A stretch of DNA of 10,400 nt from Cylindrotheca closterium (taxonomy: Eukaryota > Bacillariophyta > Bacillariophyceae > Bacillariales > Bacillariaceae): positions 1 to 10,400 of the forward strand of contig CAKOGP040002057.1 in NCBI GenBank assembly GCA_933822405.4. Direction: 5' to 3'. Under the pieces are notes generated by a model that did no database searches, was not told where the DNA came from, and saw only the letters and a program-made list of their open reading frames with translations. The position numbers and the translations under genes are program-made. Positions 1 to 8,400 of this stretch are shown in pieces (the stretch's first letter is position 1; every line of letters starts with the position of its first letter).

Positions 1-117
1 CGTCACCATATGAAATTCAACTATGCTAAAATCAACCCATGGCGTGGCCACCTCCAGTTCTCCGTAGAGAAGGGTGCCTGCAATCATTTGACATTTGCCA
101 ACTGATTGGAAAGACAT
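1..117 (-). CDS. Possible 5' end of an unrecognised gene, running off the left edge
   Basis: On the minus strand an ATG at 117-115 opens 39 codons that reach base 1 without a stop. The context before the ATG is ACC, giving A at -3, which suits eukaryotic initiation, and it is the first ATG after an in-frame TGA about 60 bases upstream. The peptide starts MSFQSVGKCQMIAGTLLYG and continues with a mixed hydrophobic and polar stretch. I recognise no domain. The fragment is too short to tell a real exon from chance; sequence to the left of the window is needed. The nearest other gene-like material is more than 1 kb away. Confidence 0.3.
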   Translation of the reverse strand, partial: MSFQSVGKCQMIAGTLLYGELEVATPWVDFSIVEFHMVT

Positions 118-1380
118 GGTCAGAACTTGGATGGCCAGCGACGACCTGTGAGATAGAACTGTGAGATGGACGTCTCACTCACGGCCATTTCGGTTGCACC
201 TCCTTTCGGTGTTGCTTTGGTTGCTGATCATATGTGACACTGAACTTGGACTTACAAGCTGCTGATTGAATGAGCTATCTAGCTATTGGACGAGCTAGCT
301 ATCAGGTCGTTGCCTTGGATCCAGATGGTGCAGACAAGTTTCTTGAAATGGACTCAATATTTAGGGAACCAAGCAAGATGAGTAAGGGCAACCACAAAGC
401 CCGATTTCATCGCAAAGAGAGTAAATAAATGTTCTACGATTGAAGGCATGCAATAATCAACCGGTTTTAAGTAAGATTCACAGGCGAAAAGATAGACAGA
501 AACCTTCCATTATTCCTTGTTGACCAAGCCGCGATAGGAAAGTCTGTTACAGTATAGTCATATATGATGCTTTCAGATTCGGGTATTGTACACTCTATTA
601 CTCTGACGGCAATACAATCAACCTTTTTGCGCCCGTTTGAGACAATGACTTGATTCCAAAGGTGAAGAGACTACTACCTACTCCCTACCTACGCCTATAC
701 CGGTTTCAGCAGTTGATTTCAATCTACCATCAGAGAGGAAGACTGAACGATACTCGAAAAACCGTAGTAGTAATCTACCTGCAAGATTGAAAAGTCAGTT
801 TCTATCGTTGGATCTATGTACTACCTCATGTAGTACCAGTCAATTTCAGTTGCCAACCCTCATGATCGAGGGCTAAGGTTGATCCTTAAGACAAGGTGTT
901 TAGTTGTTTGATAAGACAAAGAGAAACTGCTATGGCCCTATGGAGCTTGGACCTACCGTAACATCATTTGAAGTCTTTGGAGAGTACCATACAATTTGAT
1001 GCGGAAGAGAGTTCATCGAGTCTATCATTAGGAATGGAGAGCTGTGATTGGCTCATACCACTGATAATAGACTCATCTTTAGTGAGTCGACTATAATAAC
1101 TCTTACTGTATTGGCTAAAAATTAACTAAATGATCAGGCAAGGCTGTAGACGGACTAGCAAGAGAAGACATCTTTCTTCACGCCAACAGTCATGTCGTCA
1201 GTCGCTTAAGCGAAGTAACGGTAATTATTGGACAAAATGCGGGGACGATCGGCATGACAAACAAAGGCGTGAACAAAAGCATTATTTTTGCCAAGTGCAA
1301 GATGAGACAATGAAGAGCTAAGAAACCATGATCATCTGAAGAGTTCAGAACGATTATATCTTTTTTCTCTTTCATCTACT
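118..1380. other. Gene-free stretch with small inverted repeats
   Basis: I see no supportable gene on either strand; the few open stretches are short, without recognisable motifs. Small inverted repeats are present: GTGAGA/TCTCAC around 160-180, GTACTAC-CTCAT-GTAGTAC at 818-836 (7-bp perfect stem), and GACTCA/TGAGTC around 1070-1090. None has a flanking poly-T tract or an RNA-gene consensus that would make it a terminator or ncRNA. If the left-edge frame is real, its promoter would lie in the first few hundred bases here. Confidence 0.5.
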
Positions 1381-1513
1381 CATTACCCGACTCCTGGAGT
1401 TGTCCAACCCAATTTGCCCCATAGGTTGCATTCTCAAATCCAATTTGAGCCCAATCAACCTGCGGCATCCCAATTCTCTCTTGGGTTACCCGAGAGCGTC
1501 GCATTTGACGCAA

Positions 1514-1881
1514 AACTGCTCCTTTGGGAGACCTATCAAAACGCACCGTTGCGTCAGCGCCCATCCGCTGTTTATAACTCGCCCACCGGTGGCACCCTCA
1601 AATTCCTGATATTTGAACCGACACCCGGTGTCAGGTGGTTTAGCCCCATGCTACCACCCCATTCAATGCGCCTGTGCATTCTTTGACCGTCAACGACCAA
1701 CTCTCTCCCCAGGAGCCCTATCAAAATGCACCGTTGCGTCAGCGCCCATCCACTGTTTAACTTGCCCACCGGTGGCACCCTCAAAATCCTGATATTTGAA
1801 CCGACACCCGGTGTCAGGTGGTTTAGCCCCATGCTATCACCCCATTCAATGCGCCTGTGCATTCATTGACCGTCAACGACC
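1514..1881. repeat. Two tandem copies of a 185/183-bp unit
   Basis: Copy 1 (about 1514-1698) and copy 2 (about 1699-1881) differ by about six substitutions and one 2-base indel over their best-aligned ~166 bases, with more divergence at the left end of the unit. Each contains the palindrome CCACCGGTGG (1583-1592 and 1766-1775) and a block reading GAACCGACACCCGGTGTCAG. A shorter motif, TCAACCTGC(G/A)GCATC, occurs left of copy 1 (near 1457) and right of copy 2 (near 1905). A third partial echo (TACCGGTGGCAG, near 1940) follows. The array therefore looks like X-R-R-X'. The 2-base indel changes phase between copies, so one protein frame through both is unlikely on the plus strand. It may be satellite-like sequence or the leader of the adjacent retroelement. 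Confidence 0.8.
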
Positions 1882-2126
1882 ATCTATTCCCCCCTGGGAG
1901 ACTCAACCTGCAGCATCGCCCATTTCCCTGCTCCCTTATCTACCGGTGGCAGTCCATCCACCGCTGTGCACCCGTACCGCCAAGTTTCCCAATCGTGTTA
2001 GTCCCTTTGCCATCGCCTTTGCCAAAGAATGGCAGCGCACTTTGGCACTCCGGCTACACCAAGCCTTCCGGTTTGTAACACCATGATGGCCCAACCTGGA
2101 TACTCCACCGGGCATCCTTCCGTTAG

Positions 2127-2507
2127 GCAATACTACCTCTAAGAACCAACCGTTCCAACCAACAAATTTCATTTAAGCATTACCCACAAAAGTCACTATT
2201 CGTTTCCGTAGCCCACTCACAAATCTCCAGTCTTGGCAATTTCATTGAACCAATGCAAACCTTTCCCCCACGCACCCTTGATGCCATCCTCCAGGCCGGT
2301 TGTTCTGCCTTGACAACCGTCAAGGACCTACCCCTGGATACTACCAAGGGAAACCTCCTCCTCTCCAACTACTTTCACACCCATGTCGCTAGTGAGTGCA
2401 AAAACGTCCTCCTCTCCCAAGCGCATGGATTTGCTTACTTTGATGGTGCCGATGGTACCCTCCGGCAAGTAATCTGCGCTAAGCAGGTCGGTCCAAACTT
2501 ACACTAG
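2127..2507 (+). pseudogene. In-frame N-terminal extension of element 1 Pol, unrecognised
   Basis: This segment is open from just after a TAG (2124-2126) to a TAG at 2505-2507 and is in the same frame as the downstream Pol; the first ATG is at 2253. A single substitution could produce the 2505 stop from a sense codon. The peptide has no motif I know: no HHCC zinc finger and no DDE integrase residues. Its codons favour C in third position, unlike the purine-rich Pol codons downstream. It could be a decayed upstream polyprotein part, a captured sequence, or a chance frame. Confidence refers to it being an in-frame relic of the element. Confidence 0.4.
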
Positions 2508-4721
2508 GCATCCGCGAATGATAGCTATGATGCTCCCACCCCAGTTGCTTTTTCTTTAGATGCCCTTGGCAGCAGCGTCATCTCTATTGCACGAGATGAC
2601 CTCGCACCTTCACAAGCCCAATACTCTGCCCACACTGCCTTGGCCCCCGATAGCACCGATCCCCCAGAGGACGATGAAGAAGAAAATAAACCTGAAGGCG
2701 TAAGCAACTTGCAGACTGTTGGAGAAGCCAAGTCTGGCGATAGCTTTCGACCAGGAGTGAGATTTGAAGAGACGGAAACGTCTGAACCGAGCATGAACGA
2801 AGTAAGAAAGAGAAACTACGATGATGACGGTATTGAAGTGCCAACGAAACGGGTACTTTGTCCAAGGAGTGGGAAATCCTACTATTCTAACGAAGTGAAG
2901 ATGAGACCCACGGACAGATATCGAAGAGAGAAACCAAGATATGGTCAAGCGTACCTACAGAGGAAGAAACCGCCCAAGCCAAACGTCCTGCGGAAAAGGC
3001 GTGCCATGAGAAGAAAGGTACGAATGGAACGTCTTCGAGTTTCGTTGTATCAAGCTGTGAAGAAACGTATTGATGCACGAAGAAAAGGTGAAGTTCAAAA
3101 GACTGACAATTTTGTTGAGTCGATCAAGGAACGAATGCACAATCTCGCATTCCAACAAGTCGGAAATGCGAACAAAGGCGAATATGACGTGGACGAAGCT
3201 TTAGTGGTCGCGCGTGTAATTCAACAGATTCGTGATGGTGTTAATGGTGGTATCAAAGGACAAGACGGGGTCTCGTTCATACAACAATACTACTTGAACA
3301 AAGGACTGAAGGTATTCAAAGAGCGCGGTAAGGACGCTGCTATGAAGGAGCTTGATCAATTGGTTGAGCGCAGTTGCTGGACACCAGTCAGTATCAAAGA
3401 TCTGAAAGAGTCTGAGAAAAAGAAGGCAGTGGATGCAATGATGCTACTGGCCGAAAAGAATGATGGCGTAACAGTCAAGGGACATTGCGTATTTAAGGGT
3501 AACGAGACCAGAGAATGGTTATCGAGAGAGGACACTGCGAGTCCTACTGCATCGCATGAGGCGATCATTTGCACGGGTGTAATTGATGCTCACGAAGGAA
3601 GAGCAGTCATGTCAATGGATATTCCTAACGCGTTTATTCAAACATTGATGCCCGAGCAGGAAGAAGGCGAAGATCGAGTAATAATGAAGATTACCGGTTT
3701 ATTGGTCAATTACATGATTGATTTGGACCCAACTTATCGAGACTATGTAGTATATGAGAATGGACGTCGAGTGATCTATGTTGTGATCCTCCGTGCCATT
3801 TACGGGATGTTGCAAGCTTCTTTGCTATGGTACCGACACTTGAGAGCATCTTTGGAAGAGTATGGATTCGTATTCAACAAATACGATCCGTGCATTGCAA
3901 ATCGAATGGTCAATGGAAAGCAATTGACTATCAGATTCCATGTTGATGATGTGCTTGCGAGCCACATGGAACAAGCAGTCCTCGAAGATTTCTTCACTTG
4001 GATAAATGAGAGATACGGTGGACTGAAGGAAGTGACTTGTACAAGGGGACGAGTGCACACATATCTTGGAATGGTATTGGACTATTTGAAGAAAGGAAAG
4101 CTAAAGATTCGAATGAACGATTATGTCGAACGGATGCTTGACGAATTCTCTGTGAAGTTCAAGGAGAGCGATTCACAGGAGACTCCTGCTGGTAATAACT
4201 TACTGGAAGTGGGAAAAGGAAAAGATTTGGACAAGGCATATCAGACTGAATTTCATAAGTTTGTTGCCAAGAGTTTGTTTTTGTCAAAGAGAGCGCGTCT
4301 GGACATTTGTCCGACCGTTGCAATTTTGGCGTCTCGAGTCCGAAGTCCCAATCAAAGCGATTGGCACAAACTCGTGAGGATGATGCGATACCTTCATTCT
4401 ACGCGAAAGTGGCATCTGACATTGAGTGCTGATAACTTGCATGTTATGAAGTGGTTTGTCGATGCATCCTTTGCTGTCCATCCTGATTTTAAGAGTCATA
4501 CTGGAGGTGTGATGACGATGGGTGGAGGTGCAATGCAAGCTTTGTCTAAGAAGCAGAAGCTTAACAGTCGAAGCAGTACGCACGCTGAACTGATTGGAGT
4601 CGATGATGCGATCACACAGGTGTTGTGGACGCGATTGTTCATGGAAGAACAGGGCTACCCAATCGAGAAGAATATCTTGTATCAAGATAATATGAGTTCT
4701 ATTCTACTTGAGAAGAACTGA
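2508..4721 (+). CDS. Ty1/copia Pol: reverse transcriptase and truncated RNase H
   Basis: This copies element RNA into DNA in cytoplasmic particles and removes the RNA template. The frame is open from 2508; no start codon is meaningful because Pol is normally cut from a polyprotein (first ATG 2793). Counting residues from codon 2640: an acidic linker (about 5-20), a strongly basic stretch (108-133, RKKPPKPN then RKRRAMRRK) placed like the nuclear-localisation region at the end of copia integrases, then the RVT_2 reverse transcriptase from about 240 to 490. Catalytic Asp are D327 (SMDIPNAFIQ) and D436/D437 (FHVDDV). The copia RNase H follows, with D608 (FVDAS), E650 (STHAEL) and D683 (YQDNMSS). 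A TGA at 4719-4721 ends the frame right after LLEKN, where the family normally has Gly (GGA to TGA, one base). This removes the last RNase H block, so the copy is probably inactive. Confidence 0.88.
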   Translation, partial: ASANDSYDAPTPVAFSLDALGSSVISIARDDLAPSQAQYSAHTALAPDSTDPPEDDEEENKPEGVSNLQTVGEAKSGDSFRPGVRFEETETSEPSMNEVRKRNYDDDGIEVPTKRVLCPRSGKSYYSNEVKMRPTDRYRREKPRYGQAYLQRKKPPKPNVLRKRRAMRRKVRMERLRVSLYQAVKKRIDARRKGEVQKTDNFVESIKERMHNLAFQQVGNANKGEYDVDEALVVARVIQQIRDGVNGGIKGQDGVSFIQQYYLNKGLKVFKERGKDAAMKELDQLVERSCWTPVSIKDLKESEKKKAVDAMMLLAEKNDGVTVKGHCVFKGNETREWLSREDTASPTASHEAIICTGVIDAHEGRAVMSMDIPNAFIQTLMPEQEEGEDRVIMKITGLLVNYMIDLDPTYRDYVVYENGRRVIYVVILRAIYGMLQASLLWYRHLRASLEEYGFVFNKYDPCIANRMVNGKQLTIRFHVDDVLASHMEQAVLEDFFTWINERYGGLKEVTCTRGRVHTYLGMVLDYLKKGKLKIRMNDYVERMLDEFSVKFKESDSQETPAGNNLLEVGKGKDLDKAYQTEFHKFVAKSLFLSKRARLDICPTVAILASRVRSPNQSDWHKLVRMMRYLHSTRKWHLTLSADNLHVMKWFVDASFAVHPDFKSHTGGVMTMGGGAMQALSKKQKLNSRSSTHAELIGVDDAITQVLWTRLFMEEQGYPIEKNILYQDNMSSILLEKN

Positions 4722-4916
4722 AGATCCAGTGCTGGCAAGAGAAGTCGGGCACTGAATATTCGTTATTTCTTTGTCACTGACCAAGTCGAAAAGGGAACGT
4801 TGACTATCGAGCACATGCCCACTGATGATATGTGGGGAGACTACATGACCAAGCCGTTACAGGGCGAAAAGTTTCGCAAGTTTCGGGACTTGATTCAAGG
4901 TGATCAAGAAGACTAG
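4722..4916 (+). pseudogene. Severed C-terminus of the copia RNase H
   Basis: Directly after the TGA the same frame runs 64 codons to a TAG at 4914-4916. It contains conserved C-terminal blocks of copia Pol: LNIRYFFVTDQ, then IEHMPTDDMWGDYMTKPLQG, with the aspartate-bearing D-x-x-TKPLQG segment that completes the RNase H site. No change of frame is needed to join it to the upstream part, so the only lesion here is one premature stop. Readthrough is conceivable but nothing in the sequence supports it. Confidence 0.85.
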
Positions 4917-5013
4917 GTCTTCTGGTGTTCATGTGTCGAATGGTATTTGTTATATATTAAGTATTGAAAGATTCGTTGTCGCAACTGGAGTCGTCGTCGA
5001 AACGACAGGAGTG

Positions 5014-5716
5014 TGTTGGTGCAATTGAGTTTTAGTGAATAAACGGACAGTCGAACACGTCGGACATTGGGGTCCGCGTACTAACGGATTCTCCTGAACG
5101 GTTCGTATACTCCATTCGGAATACGTATGGACCTAGAGACCAAGTTGAAGGAACATTGGTATCTAGATCTTACAACCATTCATTGTGAAAAGAACGCAAT
5201 GTATGGTATTCTGACAGAGCAGCTGGTGAAAGCTGACGCGACAGGTGGAATCTAGAGAGGCTTTTATACGAGAGATTCTGGTCTTTTGAGAGAAGGAATT
5301 GATCCTCATTATGGATCAGATTCATGGCAAGAATAGTATAGACTAAGATCTAATAGGAGCAGTGAGATTGTCACTCACCAGGTTGAAGTCTAGGCGATTG
5401 CTAGCACCTGTCCTATTGCAGGCACACCATAGCCGACGGAGATTCGATCTCAGATAAGTTCCAAGGTAGCTGAGCGTTGAGGCACTCACTGATAGCTACG
5501 GAGCTTGTTAATCTGACACAGTTCCCAAAAATTCCTGAACAGAAGTTTGAAGGCCGACGTGGTCATTATTTTTTGCAGATGATTTTTGACAGCTGCTGTG
5601 GTGACGGTACTGTACCCTTCTTTCCCGAATAAAAGTAGACATAGGGGCTACGGTAGTATTGGGGGGAACAAGCGGGGAAAGCGAGACTGCTAACGTAATG
5701 TTGGAGAGATCCAACA
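5014..5716 (+). repeat. Tentative 3' LTR of element 1
   Basis: About 97 bases after the Pol stop, a purine-rich GACAGGAGTG precedes TGTTGG (5014-5019). The first good matching end is CCAACA at 5711-5716, giving about 703 bp with TG...CA termini and a 6-bp terminal inverted repeat. Candidate polyadenylation hexamers AATAAA lie at 5038-5043 and 5628-5633, and a TATA-like TTTTATAC near 5263. Weaknesses: no second LTR copy is in the window to confirm the borders, and CCAACA is also part of a tight local hairpin (5699-5716) that could mislead. The end may lie elsewhere. Confidence 0.4.
5699..5716. repeat. Perfect 7-bp inverted repeat with GAGA loop
   Basis: TGTTGGA-GAGA-TCCAACA. The arms are identical to the termini of the LTR at 8401-8673 and to the usual ends of copia LTRs. 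A polypurine tract (GGGGGGAACAAGCGGGGAAA, from 5661) lies just upstream, which is the usual neighbour of a 3' LTR start. It may be a chance hairpin or the remains of an LTR that lost its interior. Confidence 0.5.
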
Positions 5717-6076
5717 ATCCTCAACATAAAGGTCACCTCCTCAATAGAGTATTGGTGTTCCGCCTGCATGTGCCTATCTAGATACTAGAATTGTTGCTAT
5801 ACTGGTGCTATACATATGGACGGGTAGGTTGGCACTCTCGCTACCTTGTGTCCAAAAGATGAGAACCGTTTCATCGACAACAAAGAGAATGCTCTGGTTA
5901 TTCCTCATCATTTATCGGCATTGAATCCAGAATTTTATTGTCGATACGAATAAAGCCTATAGCGGCGTCACACCACAGTTCAAAGGTTGGCCCAAACGAT
6001 GTTTCAACGCCTCCATGCACTCGCGCACTTTTTTACATGAGCACCAGATGTCAAAACTGTCTTCCCTTATTTGGCA
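5717..6076. other. Intergenic, no supportable gene
   Basis: Between the tentative LTR end and the first TPR remnant I see no convincing coding signal. A 42-codon minus-strand frame lies around 5950-6080 but has no start context or motif. AT content is slightly higher than in the flanking Pol. Confidence 0.5.
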
Positions 6077-6370
6077 CACTCACTTAGCTCCGACTCTCCA
6101 AGAAATTTTTTAGCAAAGAGCCTTCTCTTTCACACGTCGCTCCGTGTCAGCATCATCGCCACCGTGCATTCTTCAACGAATCCTTTGTGCCTCTGCACTT
6201 CCAACAACAATAGCGTCTTCCAACAACCCCATGTCGACTCTGGCATCCGCAATTATTATCCAGCACATCTGCCATAGTGGTACAGAGATAACAGGAGGTT
6301 CTCAAGTACAACTCCAGCGCCTCTTGGTAAACCAATCCCTGTTCGTTCAGTCGGCCTTGCGTGCCGGTGC
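6077..6370 (-). pseudogene. Decayed duplicate of the 3' end of the TPR gene
   Basis: This stretch aligns by eye with 6461-6770, the last part of the neighbouring TPR gene, in the same orientation. Shared anchors are TTAGCTCCGACTCTCCAAGA, CGTGTCAGCATC and CCCTGTTCGT. The offset grows from 384 at one end to about 420 at the other, so this copy has lost roughly 36 bases, around the codons between GLAM and EEAL in the intact copy. On the minus strand the peptide QEALELYLRTS matches FEEALDVYKETS of the main copy, but the frame breaks soon after and no full-length product is possible. It is a tandem-duplication relic. Confidence 0.72.
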
Positions 6371-6467
6371 AATTCTAGACTCGATGTTTTGCCGTCCGTT
6401 TCGTTCGACAACACAATCCGGTGTCTTGTTTGCATAGAGATGACTCTATGATAAGCACCTGACACAT

Positions 6468-7793
6468 TTAGCTCCGACTCTCCAAGAGAAGCCTCAGCAA
6501 AGATCGATGCGTTGTCATGCGTAGCTTCGTGTCAGCATCTTCGTCGCCCTTCGTTCTTCGACGAATCTTGAGTGCTGAAGCACTGGCAGCAATGGCCTCT
6601 TCTCCTCGCAACCCCTGTGCAACTTTGAGAGCAGAAATATTCTCGTAGACTGCTGCTGCATTGGGACTGATAGAAGAGGTTTCCTTGTAGACATCCAACG
6701 CCTCTTCGAAGAGTTGCATTGCCTTCTCCGAATCGCCTTCCGCTTCCATCGCTAGTCCCTGTTCGTCTAGTGTTCTCAGATTATAATCGCGCACCAATGC
6801 AATGAGGTGCACAAACTATTTTGTGTGGGCAGTAACCATTTTTTGTTGAAGTTTGATAGCTTTCATTGCCAGTCCCCGCTGGTTCAGTGCTCTCGCATTT
6901 TTTTTCGCGCTCGAACACTTCGAGGGCGAGCAAAAGGTCTCTTGTTGTGTGGGAACGATCATTGCCAAGCTGCCTTTGAATATTGATGGCTCTCGTTTGC
7001 ACATCAATGGCATCTTCTATCATGTCTTGATCGAAGTATAATAGTGCAAGATTCTCGTAGGTCTGTGATGTTGAGTGGTGCATTTCACCTAACGTTTCCG
7101 TCCGTATCATTAGCACTTTTATTGAGCGCCTCCGTGGCAGCCTCGAGGTTGCCCAGGCCCTTTAGTGTAAGTGATCTATGGCCCAGCGTGACTAGCAATA
7201 TATCTCTGTCGAGGTTTCCCAACCGTTCAAATCGATTGCAAATTTCCATGGCTCTATCAAGCATCTGAAGAGAATCGGCCAACCTATTTTGGAGTCTCAG
7301 CAGCTCGGCAATTCCAGTATACACCCTTACAACCTCGGGGTGATCTTCCCCATGCATTTCTAGTAATGGCGCAAGTTGGAGTTTGTGCATCTTGGTTGCC
7401 TCTGAAAACTTGCCTTGCCTTTCCAATGAGTACGATAGATGGTGATACAATACAGTCACGTCAGAATGATCATTTGGTAGAAGTTGGCGTTTGCTCATGT
7501 ACACATTTGCCGTATCAACATGTTTTTCTCCCAGTTTCTCCAAACGTATCGCAAGTTCAAAGTGCTTTGTTGAGTTCCTCCAAGGCTTCATTGAATTTTC
7601 CTTCTCTGATCAGCACAGCTCCAATCCGGTGAAGTGTCAGGGCCACATCGAGATCATCTTCAGCTTGGTCCTTCCTTGGTATTGACAAAACTCTCTTCAA
7701 AATCTCGCTTGCTTTTTGAAAGTTTTTTTGATAATGATAGACAGTGAACTTTTTCATGAGTTCCGCAAGCAAGTCTTGTTCGCAGCCTTTCAT
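6468..7793 (-). pseudogene. Kinesin-light-chain-like tetratricopeptide repeat (TPR) gene, broken
   Basis: Read on the minus strand from ATG 7793-7791 (A at -3) to TAA 6470-6468, this gives about 440 codons of TPR units of roughly 42 residues, the kinesin-light-chain type that forms protein-binding helical scaffolds. Examples are IGAVLIREGKFNEALEELNK, LSYSLERQGKFSEA with HGEDHPEVVRVYTG, and ENLALLYFDQDMIEDAI. It is cut by four lesions. Each of the first three is corrected by dropping one base from a homopolymer: T3 at 7559-7561, A4 at 7117-7120 and A8 at 6898-6905 (coding-strand letters). The fourth is an in-frame TAG at 6818-6816. One TPR unit also looks shortened between VYMS and KRQLLPNDH (near 7490), as if about 25 residues were lost in frame. 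No catalytic domain is seen. Partner and role are unknown. Alternatives are assembly errors in a live gene, or a true pseudogene, which the decayed neighbours favour. Confidence 0.78.
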
Positions 7794-8125
7794 CGTTTTC
7801 GTTTCTAAGATTAGCGTCTCGAGTATTTTCTTCTTACTTCTTCATTGACGCGACGATGATGATGTTGCGTTGCCGTGTCTGTTATGTGTTCATCGCATTC
7901 ATAATACGGGTTCGGAGACGCGTTATTTGTGACTCAAACAACATACAATGTCCGTCCGTTTCTGCCCACACAGACTGTGATGGTACCGTTTCATGCGATG
8001 ACACCAATTTTTGACCCGCTTCCCATGCGATGAGTGTGAAGGCCACAATGGGATCACCACCAAGTCTCCCTCTCAGTAACATATAGTCTCTCCAAAATCT
8101 CCCTGAGATCGACAGCCGTGTCTCA

Positions 8126-8203
8126 TTGTTCGTCGCCCTCCACTGTTTTCGTTTTCTTGAAATGACGATGACGCGTTGCCATATCCTTGCTGCTATATGT
8201 GTG
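8126..8203 (-). pseudogene. Remnant of a second TPR gene: 5' leader and start region
   Basis: On the minus strand this repeats the sequence around the start codon of the TPR gene at 7793. ACGAAAACGATGAAAGGCTG (main copy) matches ACGAAAACAGTGGAGGGCGA here, followed in both by CGAACAA. The leaders also match: GGCAACGC and CATCGTC occur in both, with CACATA further upstream. In this copy the ATG has become GTG (8143-8141) and a TGA follows within six codons. With the 3'-end duplicate at 6077-6370, it indicates a former tandem array of TPR genes. Confidence 0.6.
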
Positions 8204-8400
8204 GTTTCAGAATGACGCATGACGCGTAATACCAATCATCTACCGGTACACCTCCCATATTTACAACAACGGGACGACGAAAATTTGGACCTCACGCATA
8301 TTATACCGGCATATTATTCGAATTTTCAAAAGAAGAGATGAAGAATCTTCATCATGTCAACATAAACTCATAGAATGACTAGATGGTGATGTGAAGGGTG
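8204..8400. other. Short intergenic gap before element 2
   Basis: I see nothing coding here. The last bases before 8401 read GATGTGAAGGGTG, purine-rich. The 5 bases 8396-8400 (GGGTG) would be the target-site duplication of element 2 if its 5' end is at 8401; the other side is outside the window. Confidence 0.4.

Larger units (their letters stand above)
2127..5716 (+). mobile_element. Degraded Ty1/copia LTR retrotransposon (element 1), Pol C-terminal half plus tentative 3' LTR
   Basis: The RT and RNase H order, followed by a short untranslated stretch and an LTR-like region, is the 3' half of a Ty1/copia element on the plus strand. The left limit is arbitrary: 2127 is where the Pol frame first becomes open. 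Protease, integrase and a zinc-knuckle Gag are not visible in the 2.1 kb to the left, and no 5' LTR matching the 3' side was found by eye. The Pol frame has stops at 2505-2507 and 4719-4721, so it is probably non-autonomous or dead. Confidence 0.8.

Noticed and set aside
1130..1321. 63-codon plus-strand open frame rich in Arg and Lys
   Set aside because: No start context, no family resemblance, overlapped by another chance frame on the other strand.
1572..1862. Minus-strand open frame containing two near-identical 61-residue repeats
   Set aside because: The repeat in the protein is just the DNA tandem repeat; one copy has a stop from the 2-base indel, and there is no sign of coding selection.
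1514..1881. CRISPR-like repeat array
   Set aside because: Two long near-identical units without short regular repeats and unique spacers; a simple tandem duplication.
1796..2086. Plus-strand open frames of 73-96 codons in the C-rich region
   Set aside because: C-rich sequence lacks stops by composition; overlapping frames are all open, and none has a known motif.
2610..2948. 112-codon minus-strand open frame with hydrophobic segments
   Set aside because: Antisense shadow of the Pol linker; the plus frame is clearly the real one.
5400..5480. Possible tRNA or structured RNA (GAGATTCGATCTC resembling a T-arm, GTAGCT/AGCTAC inverted repeat)
   Set aside because: The T-stem does not pair in a tRNA register and no acceptor or anticodon stem fits; the palindromes look incidental within the tentative LTR.
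5950..6080. Cys-containing 42-codon minus-strand frame next to the TPR 3' duplicate
   Set aside because: Too short, no start, and no match to the TPR gene.
7882..8235. 117-codon minus-strand open frame upstream of the TPR gene
   Set aside because: It runs across the duplicated TPR leader in a different frame from the recognisable start remnant, and has no motif; most likely chance.
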